A DNA stretch of 64,000 nt, from the NCBI GenBank assembly GCA_023548195.1, contig JAJHZJ010000531.1, positions 6,249,900 to 6,313,899 of the forward strand, in the 5' to 3' direction. Both the position numbers and the translations under genes were made by a program. This document shows positions 45,370-55,824 of this stretch, in pieces. The notes beneath the pieces are model-generated. The model ran no database searches. It worked only from the letters and a program-made list of their open reading frames with translations, and had not been told where the DNA came from. This DNA is from Bettongia penicillata ogilbyi. Its lineage: Eukaryota; Chordata; Mammalia; Diprotodontia; Potoroidae. Position 1 is the first letter of the stretch. Each line of letters opens with the position of its first letter.

Positions 45370-46400
45370 ATTCTAAATAAGTATCTATTAAGAACTTACT
45401 ATGTGCCTGAAGTCTGAGGATACAAAGAAAGGTAACAACATTCCCAGCATTCAAGAATCTTACATTATAATAGAGGAGATGATATACGAACAATTATGTG
45501 CCCGAAAGGTATGCATGCAATGTAAATGGGAGGTAATCTCAGAGGGAAATTTCCAGCAGCAGAAGGGGAAGAAAGCACTGGGAAAGCTCTCTTACCTAAA
45601 GTGGTATTTGAACTGGGTCTTAAAAGGAACCAAAGGAACCAGGAAACGGAAGAGAGCATTCCAGACATAGGGGAAATAATGAAAAGGCCTGGGATCAGGA
45701 GATAGAACAGCATCTGCAAGGAACGACAAGAAGACCCATGTTACCATACTGTGGAGGACTTAAGGGGAATGAAGTATGAGAAGACTAGAAAGACAAGAAA
45801 GAGGCAGGTTGGGAAGCGCTTTAAAAATCAAGAAGATTTTATATTTTGATCCCAAAATAATGAGACACCAAAGTTTATTAAGTAGAGGCATGATGTGGGT
45901 CACTCTACTCTTTAAAGAGATCCCTTTGTTACCTAAGTGGATGAACAGATGAAAGCAGAGGAAGACTTGAGAGAGGAAGACCAAAGATTAGTCTGTCACA
46001 ATGGTCCAGGCATGAGCATCAGAGGAGAGAAGGGGACATGAGAGATGTTGTTAGTAAGATAAAAATACAATGAAACTTGGCAACAGATTGGATACATGGG
46101 GTTAGTAAAAGAGAGTTAAGTAAAAAGTTAGTAAAAAAGAGTTAAGGATGCCACCAAGATTGTAAGGATGGGAGAGATATGGGCATGTTTGAAGGAACCA
46201 ATATATAGGGAGAAATTCAGTATAAAGGGGAGATAATAGTAGGGGCAATCTGCTGGAGATGAAGGGAAGGGATGAGATCAATATTTCATGTAGAGAGGTT
46301 AGTATTTGAGAGGAGAAAGCTCACTTCTTCATCAGAGACTGCAATAAAGAAGATTGGGGATATAGTCAAGGAGTTGTAAATTGAAGAGGAGGAGAGAGAG
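45370..46400 (+). repeat. Ancient interspersed repeat, long copy (~1 kb)
   Basis: Opening 'tatctattaagaacttactatgtgcc', then 'acattataatagaggagatgat', 'gagagcattccagacatagggg', 'atgagacaccaaagtttattaag', 'tggtccaggcatgagcatcagagg', 'ggcaacagattggatacatgggg'. It is the longest copy here and has no open frame of note. Class unassigned. Confidence 0.5.
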
Positions 46401-47129
46401 GGAGTTAGCAGCCGAGCTACCAGGAAGCAACAAGCAAATTAGGAACTTGGCTTTCAAGGTTATTAGACCTATATACTTCCTTCCTTGTATGAACTACAAA
46501 ACCATAAAAACTCTAAAATCATGAAGGGCAGAAATGTTTATCCCTGTTCTGTACCCTATTAGTGACATGAATTTTCCTTGATCATAGAGCCCTACTCAAG
46601 GTGCAGTTGTTCTCAGATGGGTTTCTAGCATTGTGTAATGTGGGACAATGAGATGCAGTTGGGCCTAGCAGAATAAGTCACAGTTCTAGGAAACCTATGC
46701 TTATTGATTAGGCCCTAGGTCATACTTACGTTGTGGATTTATTATCATGGTCTTAAAGATTTGAGGCTCTCCCTGATCTTACCAATCATATAAACCCAGA
46801 TGTGTCTCACAAGTCCAACAGTATTGAATGCCCATCATATGCAGTAATAAATTAAGCCCCAGATTGTCAAAAGGGTCCATGACTCAAAAAATTTAATCAA
46901 TGCAGTGATCAGTCATAATTTCAGGGTGCCCATGATGATGCATGCTACCTACCTCTTATCAGAGAGACAACATATTGAAGTTGCATAATGGGACATTATT
47001 CTTAGCATGTTACCTGGTGACATTCACTTAACTGCTTAAATAACTTCCCTAGGGTGACACAGACATATGTCATAGACAAGTCCTTAATCAAAAAGATGAT
47101 AGCTCTTTTTCTCCTATTCTACCTTTCAT
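46401..47129. other. No gene or clear repeat seen
   Basis: Single-copy-looking; an L2-like scrap at about 46520. Confidence 0.4.
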
Positions 47130-47190
47130 TTCATCCCTTTCAGTGCCTGGCACATAGTACTCCATTAATAAAGATAATTGAAATGAATTA
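47130..47190 (+). mobile_element. L2 LINE tail
   Basis: 'cagtgcctggcacatagtactccattaataaagat'. Confidence 0.45.
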
Positions 47191-47194
47191 TTAG

Positions 47195-47335
47195 ATTCCA
47201 CTCATCACTCCTAGTTCTGCCTCTTTTGGGTCCAAAAGAGCAAGAACATTTCTCTGGCATGATAGCCTTTCAAATATTTGAAGACAACTATTATTATGTC
47301 CCACCTAAGTTTTCTCTTCTCCTACATAGGAGGCC
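47195..47335 (-). mobile_element. CR1/L3 fragment
   Basis: 'ctttcaaatatttgaagacaactattattatgtcccacctaagttttctcttctcc', the same segment as 23085-23150. Confidence 0.6.
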
Positions 47336-47489
47336 TGCTTTACCAGGGAAGGGCAAGACACCTCTGAAACCCAAGCAGTGGCCCAGGAAGACCTGGACAA
47401 ATTACTTCTCTTGGGAAAAGGGAGCCTGGCTACCAAATGCTTTAGGGTTTATTGCCTTAGGAAACAGGATCAAATATTATCTCTCCTTA

Positions 47490-47925
47490 TGTATTATCTG
47501 CCTCCCTTCTGTCAGTCCCCACCCCCTTTTGCTTGATCTCCTCCACTCCTACTTTCCTGTCAGGTAAGATAGATTTCTGTATCCAACTGACTGTGTATGT
47601 TATTCCCTCTTTAAGTCAATAATGATGAGAGTAAGGTTCAAGTGCTGCTAGTCACTCTCCCATCTTTCCCTCTACTGTAACAGGTCTTTCGTATCTCTTC
47701 ATGTGAAATAATTTACCCCATTCTACCTCTCCTTTCCTTCTGCACCCATTGTATTCCTCTTTCTCATCCCTGAATTTTTTATGTCATTCCATCAAATTCA
47801 CCTTATAACTGTAACCCTCTGTCTATGTATATTCCTTCTAGCTATACTACAAGTGATGCAGTTTTTAAGAATTTTTAAGAATTACAAGTATCATCTTCCC
47901 TTGTCTTGTGTATATAAATATATAT

Positions 47926-47974
<49 letters not shown>

Positions 47975-48520
47975 GCTCAGCTCCACTGAATCCCTTATGC
48001 TTTCTTTTCCCTTTTAACCTGTTTATATTTCTCTTGGGTCTTGATATTGAAGGTGAAATTTTTGGTTTAGTTCTGGTCTTCTCCTTATGAAAGCTTGAAA
48101 TCCTTCTATTTCATTGAATGATCATTTTTCTCTTGATGTATTATGCTTAATATTTCTGGATATGTGATTCTTGATTGTAGTCCTAGCTCCTTTGCCTTCC
48201 AGAATATCATGTTTCATGACCTCAGATCCTTTAATGTTACAGCTGCCAAGTACTGTGTGATACTGATTATGATTCCCCAATGTTTTTTTCTGGTCACTTG
48301 CAGTATCTTTTCCTTGACCTGATAGTTCTGAAATTTGGCTATAATGTTCCTTGAGGTTTTTATTTTGGGATCTCTTTCCTGAGGTGATCAGTGGATTTTT
48401 TCAGTGCCTATTTTGCCCTCTGGTTCCAGGATATTTAGGCACTTTTCCTCAATAATTTCCTGAAAGATGCTGTCTAGGTCCTCCTTTGATTATGGCTTTC
48501 AGTCTGCCCAATGATTCTGC
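47490..48520 (-). mobile_element. L1 ORF1 and spacer segment (inverted half of a twin-primed L1?)
   Basis: Antisense L1 spacer (T/C-rich, with a (GT)n run), then ORF1 C-terminal and RRM remnants in the minus direction up to about 48520, where the sequence switches directly to plus-strand ORF2 endonuclease sequence. Every frame is broken. Confidence 0.6.
47925..47971. repeat. (TG)n microsatellite
   Basis: About 20 units at the L1 spacer position equivalent to the HAL1 (TG)n runs. It produces spurious Cys-Val frames. Confidence 0.95.
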
Positions 48521-49500
48521 TATTGTGTCTTGTTGTTTACAAGAGACATGCTTGAAACAGAAAGTCATGTAGTTAAAGTAAAGGGTTGGAGTGAAATCTT
48601 TTATCCTTTAGTTAAAGTAAAAAAAAGCTAGAGTAACAATCATGATATCAGACAAAGCAAAAGTAAAATAGATTTAATAAAAATAGATAATCATGGCAAC
48701 CACATTGTCCTAAAAGGTAATAGAGACCACTCAATAATATCAGTACTAAACAAATTTGTACTAAATGACATAGCATCCAAATTATTAAAAGAATAGTTAA
48801 ATGAGTTACAGAAGAAAACAGACAATAAAACTAGCATGGGACCTCAACTTTCCCCTCTCATAATTGGACAAATCTTATCATAAAATTAAAAAAGACATTT
48901 ATGAGATGAATAGAATTTAGAAAAGAATTTAGAAAAGTTAAATAGATGTCTGGAGAAAACTTAATTGGAATAGAAAGTATAACTTTTTCTCATCTGAACA
49001 TGGTATGTTCACAAAAAATTTACCGTATGTTAAGGCTTACAAGCCTCACAAATAAAAGAAGGAATATTAATATACCTTATTTGAACCAATATGTAATAAA
49101 ATTATATTCAATAAAGGGCCTTGGAAGCAAAGATTAAAAATTAATTATAAACTAAAAAACATAATCCTAAAGAATGAGTGAGCCAAGGAACTGATAATTT
49201 CATTAAAGAGAATGAGAGGAATGGACAACACACCAAAATTTTGGGACACAGTCAAAACAGAACCTAAGGGAAATTTTACATCTCAATAAAAAAGAGGAAA
49301 AAGCAGATCAATGACCTAGGCATGCAAATAAAAAAAAAAAAAAGAAAAACAACAAATTAAAAATACCCACTTAAACACCAAAATAGAAATCCTAAAAATC
49401 AAAGGAAAGATTAATGAAACTTAAAGTTAAAAAAAAACCAATTAAACTAATAAATATAGCCAGGAACTTATTTTATTGGGGGTAGGGAACCAAATAAATC
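48521..49500 (+). mobile_element. L1 ORF2 endonuclease-to-linker fragment
   Basis: It begins with the endonuclease stretch C-LQETCLKQK (tgtcttgttgtttacaagag), continues KKA-VTIMISDKAK, HIVLKGN-DH and the LSPLI/GQILS region to a lysine-rich linker ending near 49500. The frame carries stops. Together with 47490-48520 it has the geometry of a 5'-inverted insertion. Confidence 0.6.
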
Positions 49501-49539
49501 ATTGATTAATTTGGTTTATTTGTTTATTTTTATTTATTC

Positions 49540-50525
49540 ATTCATTTATTTCTAGCATTCTTTCCTTTTTAAATATGGTGTTCTAAATTCTCTCCCTTCC
49601 TCCCACCATTTCCCCACCCACTGATAAGGAAAGCAGTATGATACCAATCATAATGTTAAATCATGCAAAACATATTTCCATATTAGTTATATTTCAAAAT
49701 AAAGTAGAAAAATAAAGTGACAAAGTTATATTTTGTTTTGCACTCAGAGTTCATCAGTTCTCTCTGGAGGTGGATAGCAATTTTTTTCATCATGAGTCCT
49801 TTGGAATTGCTTTGAACAGAGTAGCCAAATCTTTCACAGCTGATCACCATTACAATGTTGCCGCTACCATGCACAATGACCTCTGGGTCCTTCTTACTTC
49901 ATTTTCCATCATTTCATACAGGTCTTGCCATGTTTTTCTGAAATCACCCCTGTTGTCATTTCTTATAGCATAGTACTGCATCACAACCATGTGTCACAAC
50001 TTGTTCTGTTTTTCCCCAAATGAAGAGCATCCCCTTGATTTCCATTCTTTGTCATTACTTAAAAAGCTGTTGCAAATATTTTTGTAGATATAGTACATCT
50101 TTCATTTCTTTGGGATACAGACCTAGTAATAGTGTTGTGGTTTAAAGGATACATACAGTTTTATAGCCCTTTGGGCAGAGTTCTAAATTGTTCTCTAGAA
50201 TGATTGGACTAGTTACTCCACCAACAATTCGTTAGTATACTATTTTCCCTTTACCATTTGTCACTTCTGATAGGTGTGAGGTGGTACCTTAGAATTGTTT
50301 TAATTTGCATTTCTCTAATGAACAATGGTTTAGAGCATTTTTTATATGACTGTTGATAGCTTTGATTTCTTCTTCTGAAAACTACCTATTCATCTCCTTT
50401 GGCTATTTGTCAGTTGGAGAATAGTTCTTCCATATATATAAAAATTTGACTCTGTTCTATATTCAGTATATGTTTGAGAAGTACCTTTATCAGATAAACT
50501 TGTATTAATTTTTATATTACATCAT
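49540..50525 (-). mobile_element. L1 3' end (ORF2 C-terminus and 3'UTR)
   Basis: Plus-strand view: a T-rich tail, then 'aattctctcccttcc', a variant of 'gaactgatgaactctgagtgc', then antisense of the ORF2 C-terminal region (antisense of 'ggaatggctga', 'caatagtgaattagt'-type landmarks). Same module as at 2780-3200 and 16170-16830. Confidence 0.6.
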
Positions 50526-50770
50526 TGTGCCTGTTAGCACAATGTAGTTTCCCTGTTTATCTCTTTTAATGAGATCTGTTTTTGGTTTTGTTTTGTCTGA
50601 GGTCATGATTGCTATCCCTACCTTTTTTACTTCAGCTGAAGCATAATAGTTTCTGCTCTGGCCCTTATTTTAATTCCATGTGTGTCCTTTTTTAAGTATG
50701 TCTCTTATATACAATGTATTGTTGGATTCTGGTTTCTAAGCCATTCTACTACGTACTTACTATTTTATAG
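50526..50770 (-). mobile_element. L1 ORF2 endonuclease fragment joined to an L1 3' end
   Basis: Antisense of the endonuclease segment that encodes KKVGIAIMTSDKT-like residues, matching 56940-57200. It abuts L1 C-terminal sequence at about 50525, so about 3 kb of ORF2 is missing between them, either by deletion or because these are two separate insertions. Confidence 0.5.
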
Positions 50771-50775
50771 GACGT

Positions 50776-50975
50776 CTGTCTTAAGGCAGCTCCCAGGAAA
50801 GCATGAATAGATATCTCTAGAATCTCATACATCTCCCTAAGGGAAACTTTGATTCTTACTGGAAGTACTGGGCTCATAAGGCTGCCCCACTCTGCTTTCC
50901 TCAGAGAGAGAATTCAGAATTAAAATTATCTCTCTCTGCCCATTGCCCAAATGTTGTTAGTGTGTAGGAAATATT
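50776..50975 (+). repeat. Unclassified 200-bp repeat, copy 1
   Basis: Starts TGTCTTAAGG. Contains 'gaaagcatgaatagatatctctagaatctcat' and 'gttgttagtgtgtaggaaatattttat'. A closely similar copy in the same orientation is at 54402-54592. Confidence 0.6.
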
Positions 50976-51094
50976 TTATAGTATCCTTAGAATCTCAAAG
51001 CTGAAACCAATTGGTTTCAAACCCATAGCTTACACTCTGTTCCTAGATCTACTGGTGGTGCTTTCTCCTGGCCTTTTGAAACTCAAAAGTTTGG

Positions 51095-51455
51095 GGGGGG
51101 GCAGAGTCAAGATGGTGGAGTAAGAGCAATGACTCACCTAAGCTCTTAGATAAACTCCTTCGGATACCTCTTAAAGGAGAATCTGACCAAATTTTGGAGG
51201 TGTGGAATCCAGTGGGAGACAGACTGTGATGGATTTGGAGCCTGGGTTAGACTGGAAGGTCCATGGGAAGGATCTGTTCCGTGGGGGTAAGCTCCCAGTG
51301 CACAGCACAGCGCATCCAGCACAGCGGAGCAGAAGGGACCCGAGAAACCTGAGAGCAGCGGGCAGAACCAGCGGAGCAGCCAGATATCAGCGCAGCAGCT
51401 CCTGAGACCTTCAGCCCGAAGATTAAACTTCGGTAAGTCACCTACTTGAACTTCC
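51095..51455 (+). mobile_element. L1/HAL1-like 5' end, orphan
   Basis: It begins GGGGGGCAGAGTCAAGATGG, the L1/HAL1 start pattern with a YY1-like box, and runs 360 bases (GC-richer than its surroundings) to GGTAAGTCACC before the next L1 5' end starts. No ORF1 of its own follows. Confidence 0.4.
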
Positions 51456-52540
51456 AGGAGCCAGGATGGCGGAGTGATCAGTACATGCTCTCTCCTCCCC
51501 CCTTGATGACCGTGAAAGCTCCATAAAGTATTTCCCCAGAAAAATCCTGGATCAGTGGAAACAGCAGAAGGGGCCAATAGTCTCATAACACCTGGGGCTA
51601 GGAAAATAGCTAAGGGAGATTCCTCCTACTGTGGTGGAAGGTGCAAACCAGAAGGACAGAGGACCCAGAGCAGAGAAAATTTGCACTAGGACCCAGGCAA
51701 GCCTCAGCACCAGGAGAGGAGCCCCAAGAGGGGTAGGAACACGCATTAGCATCCAGGCGTGCCTCAGCACTCCAGGGGAAATGGGAAGACAATAGGGAAG
51801 CTGGGATCACCATCCCCTGAGCTTGTCTTTGCCTCAGTTCAGCTGAGGAGATCTCCTGTGACCAGACCACTCCTCCCCGACACTTAACAAGCTAACCTCC
51901 AGGGCTGATCGGGGAAACACAAAACAAAAACCTGCTTTTAGCTTTTTCACACACCAGCTCAGCACAAAGTTCTGTCACTTCTGATTGAAAGAACCAGAAG
52001 CCACAACACTCAAATCAACATCATGAACAAGAAAAAGTAGAAGGGTGAAAAAACCATAGAATCTTTCTATGGGGATAGGGATCAAAACACAAACACCGAA
52101 GAGGTCAGAGCTGAGACTGTACTTCCATCTGAAACTTTAGAAGGGACTATGAACTGCTCACAAGCACAAGCAGCTCTCCTGGAACAGATGAAGAAGGAAA
52201 TAGAAGAAAAACTGGCCAATGATTTTAAAATTATAAAAAAAGAATTCACTGATGAGAACATCCCTTTGAAAAGGAAAATTGAACAAATGGAAAAGGAAGT
52301 TCAAAAATTAACTGGAGAAAATAACTCCCTAAAAGGAACAGTTGATCAAATGGAAAAGGAAACCCAAAATCTAATTGGGAAAATTGGTCAAATGGAAAAG
52401 GAAGCACAAAACCTAACTGGGAAAATTGGTCGAATGGAAAAGGAAGTACAAAAATTAACTGGAGAAAATAGCTCCTTAAAAGGAAAAATTGGACAGATGG
52501 AAAAGGAGCTGCAAAAGTTAACTGAAGAAACTCAAAAGGT
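51456..52540 (+). mobile_element. L1 5' region with truncated ORF1
   Basis: The 5' end GAGCCAGGATGGCGGAGTGA matches the 5' end of the L1 at 59473. The 5'UTR runs to about 52020. The ORF1 start ATGAACAAGAAAAAG at 52023 meets a stop within a few codons, and the coiled coil continues from 52149. L1 homology ends at about 52540 inside ORF1, so this copy is 3' truncated too. Confidence 0.65.
52149..52540 (+). pseudogene. L1 ORF1 coiled-coil fragment with repeated 14-residue units
   Basis: Open coiled-coil segment in which units such as GKIGQMEKEAQNLT, GKIGRMEKEVQKLT and GKIGQMEKELQKLT recur every 14 or 21 residues (two or three heptads). The frame continues to 52697, but the last 50 or so residues are not L1-derived. 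Confidence 0.65.
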
Positions 52541-52544
52541 CACA

Positions 52545-53430
52545 GCTTCTAATCTCTTTCACCTAAAACAAAAGGAAAAACCTCAAAGCAAAGAACCAAA
52601 GCTTTTATTATTAGGCTGCATGTCCCCTGCAGATAAGGAGGGTACCAAAGTCTCTCCTTTTATAACATTATCTCTCTTTTCTCATTGGAATGCCTGAAGA
52701 AGTAGTTCAACCAGAAAGAAGGGCCTGGTCACACTAGTACCTTTTGTATATGCCTTTTTTCTGTCAGCATCACTTTCCTGAAAGAAGGCTCTCTAACTTT
52801 TTCAATATAGGAAATTTCCTCAACCAACAAGGTTGATGATTGGTCATAAGAGCTGGCCTCATCAGTCAATCCCCCATTGCATAAACAATGTTTTATTTGC
52901 TATGCTTAGAAGAATTTAGAAGAAGAAGAAAAAGGAGGAGGAGGAAGAAGATGTTGATGATAAAGAAGAAGGGATTCTGTGTCCACACTCTTTAATCTAT
53001 AGCTCATGACCTCCAGTAATATGCTTCCCTTTAATAATCAGTCAGTTAACACTCTCCTTGCCCCACCAAGGTTTCTTAGCTGGACTCCCTGAGTTGTTTC
53101 CCTGCATAGCCCAACTACAAATTGCCAGGGCTAACTCTCTCTTGAATTCATAGATAGCTCTCTTCTCCACTTCAAGAGATCATATTCCTCAGAGCTGTTA
53201 AGATTCTTCTTAGGGAAAGGGTCTCTATTTTTTAAAGGACTACCAAAAGCAAGGTAGGTCTGTATCAATGGCTCCTGTACTCCAGTTTGATCAAACTTAC
53301 ATGATTTAACTTCTTTACCCTCTACTAACTTAACACCTTATTATCACTGTTACCTGCCCCTTCCTGTGATTTCAGCAACTGAGCTGGGGAGAAATCAAAT
53401 CATCAGGAGCACAGTGATCTACTCACCCCT
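52545..53430 (-). mobile_element. Possible solo LTR of an endogenous retrovirus
   Basis: On the minus strand a TAATAATAAAAGCTTTGG block looks like a polyadenylation signal near the end of an LTR, followed by a T-rich, G-containing stretch. The region directly truncates an L1 ORF1 at 52540, holds no long frame and is moderately GC. Neither end is defined, and no gag, pol or env frame is present. Confidence 0.3.
52918..52972. repeat. GAA/GGA-rich purine tract
   Basis: agaagaagaagaaaaaggagg-type low-complexity stretch. Confidence 0.85.
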
Positions 53431-54044
53431 ACCCCACAAATTAACTGCTTACAAATATTCATTTAACTGTTGCTTTGAATTGTCTGAATTACATAATTTC
53501 AGTTGTCCTTCACTTGTATCTGAAGTCAGAGTCTGAGTAAATTTTGATAACTATATCAAGTAAAAAGTGATTAACCATATACAAAGATAGTTGAGAATGT
53601 ATATGTAATGAAACCTTTGAGGGTCTTCTAGCATAATGACTTGCATTAATTTCTTTCTCTTCATTATGATAGTACAACTGAAGGCCACCAGGAGGTAAGG
53701 ATCTGCCTTTGTCAAATATCCACCCCGAAGGCATAGATTTCTACTTGTCTAATATTTATGAAATATCTAAAAGTCAATATTTTGCTTTGAACTAGGTACA
53801 CAATATACAGCAATATATACCATGCAAATGGCAGCCTTGGATTTTTGTTTCTAGGTAATTTCATTGGATCTAATTCCATTCAATATTTTTTTCCATTAAA
53901 AGGCAGCATAATTTGTTAACGTAGAAACCACCCTGATACTGAACCAATTAAATATGTTTCTTCATCTATTTTTATTTTACATGATATACTGAACCCAGTG
54001 TCCCATCAGGTGCAACAATCTTCACAGCCATATAACTAAGAAAG
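53431..54044. other. No gene or clear repeat seen
   Basis: A 74-codon frame at 53510-53734 (-) lacks motifs. Confidence 0.5.
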
Positions 54045-54225
54045 TCACTTATCAAGGAGTTGGTCAATCTGGGTTCCAATTCCACTTCTGTCATTAGCTG
54101 TAGTGTTACACATTAGTGTAATTTTAAGCAAATCACTAAATATTTGTGAGTCTCAATTTCTCGGTATTTAAAAGAGGTGGTTAGAGTAAACATTTCTTAA
54201 GGTTCCTTCTGGTTAAAAAATCCAT
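54045..54225 (+). repeat. MIR fragment
   Basis: 'tcaatctgggttccaattccacttctg' then 'gcaaatcactaaatatttgtgagtctcaatttc' and 'ggttccttctgg'. Confidence 0.45.
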
Positions 54226-54401
54226 AATAAAGATAATATGAATAAGAATAATTTACCTCTATTTAGAATTTTGCATGTTACATAATTCAAATGTCAATAA
54301 CAATATCCCTGTGAAGGAAGCAGTAGAATTGATTTGTTCCTAGCTAGGATTTGTGCATGCATGTGTTTTATATGTGTATTATATTTATGTCCACATTTGT
54401 C

Positions 54402-54592
54402 TTAAGGAGGCTTAAAGGAAAGCATGAATAGATATCTCTAGAATCTCATCCATCTCTCTAAGAGAGATTTTGATTCTTGCTGAAGGTATTGGGCTCACAA
54501 GGCTGCCCCACTGCTTTCCTTAGAGAATTCAGGATTAGAATTGTCTCTATCTGCCCATTACCCAAATGTTGTTAGTCTACAGAAATATTTTA
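54402..54592 (+). repeat. Unclassified 200-bp repeat, copy 2
   Basis: Starts TGTCTTAAGG like the copy at 50776 and ends at 'aaatattttat'. Similarity stops on both sides, so this is a defined unit. It might be part of an LTR. Confidence 0.6.
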
Positions 54593-55084
54593 TGGGTTCA
54601 AATTGTACTCCAGTTTGCTATCCCTTCTTAGAGAATGAGTGCCCCAAATGACACCTGAGAGCTTGACACTTTCCCCATCAAATACTAGTTATACAAAGAC
54701 CATCACCTATAATGAAATAGAAATATATAATGAACAATTATAATGAATAACAAATATATCCATTCATCCAAGGTAATAATAAACTGAAATCAAAGATATA
54801 TAGATGAGAACAGAGGAATCAAGCTCACTGCCAGATTAAAATATAACTAGGAAATATTTAACAAAATAAATAAAACACAAGCAACATAGATAATATGTAT
54901 TTGTGGTTTTCTAAGTCAGTGTGTGACCAGCAGGGATCTATTTCTATTTCGGTTTGATGCTACTGGGTTAGACTATACCTGACAACACACAGAGTAAAGG
55001 AACTCTTCCACTTGGGATGAAATCTTTCAATCAACCAAGTCCTGGATCTCACTTAAGAGGAAATTTCCTGAATGCAGATGATTT
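54593..55084. other. Unassigned sequence
   Basis: AT-rich stretch that abuts the truncated L1 RT. It could be more of the element to which the 200-bp repeat belongs. Confidence 0.4.
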
Positions 55085-55099
55085 ATGTGGGTTTATTTT

Positions 55100-55490
55100 C
55101 TAACCTGCAACTTTGCCAAAGTTGTTTATTATTTCAAGTAGTTTTTTACTTGATTCTCTGGGATTCTCTAAGTATATCATCATATCATCTGCAAAGAGTG
55201 ATAACTTAGTTTCTTCTTTGCCGATTCTAATTCCTTCAATTTCTTTTTCTTTTCTTATTGCTACAGTTAGCATTTCTAATACCATATTGGATAACAGTGG
55301 TGATAATGAACATCCTTGTTTCACCCCTTATCTTGTTGGAAATGCATATAATGCTTGCTGATGGTTTTAGGTAGATACTGCTTATTATTTTATGAAAAGT
55401 TTCATTTATTTCTCTGCTATCCAGGGTTTTCAATAGAAATGGGTGTTGTATTTTGTTAAAAGCTTTTTCTGCATCTATTGAGATAATCAT
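55100..55490 (-). pseudogene. L1 ORF2 reverse transcriptase fragment
   Basis: Two overlapping frames carry IISIDAEKAFNKIQHPFLLKT (first palm aspartate) and [18 protein letters not shown]...[12 protein letters not shown] (the catalytic ADD). The shift between them at about 55300 shows a frameshift. Downstream homology stops at about 55085, just after GKVAG. Confidence 0.8.
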
Positions 55491-55824
55491 GTGGTTTCTG
55501 TTAGTTTTGTTGTTGATATGATCAATAATGTTAATAGTTTTTTCTAATACTGAACTAGCCCTGCATTCTTGGTATAAATCCTACCTGATTGTAATGTATT
55601 ATTCTCATGATAAGTTGCTGTATTCTTTTTGCTAATGTCTTATTTTAAATGTTTGCAACTGTATTCATTAGAGAAATTGATCTGTAATTTTTGGCTCTTC
55701 CTGGTTTAGGTATCAGAACCATATTGTATCATAGAAAGAATCTGGGAGGACTCCTTCTTCCCCAGTTTTCAAAAATAGTCTATATAGTATTGGAATTAAC
55801 TCTTCTTTAAATGTTTTATAGAAT

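Noticed and set aside
45401..45984. Frames of 74-89 codons on both strands
   Set aside because: They lie wholly within the ancient repeat copy at 45370-46400.
47781..48090. Cys/Val-rich frames
   Set aside because: Translations of (TG)n.
51146..51870. 146-codon and 86-codon minus-strand frames
   Set aside because: Antisense of L1 5'UTR sequence; no motif.
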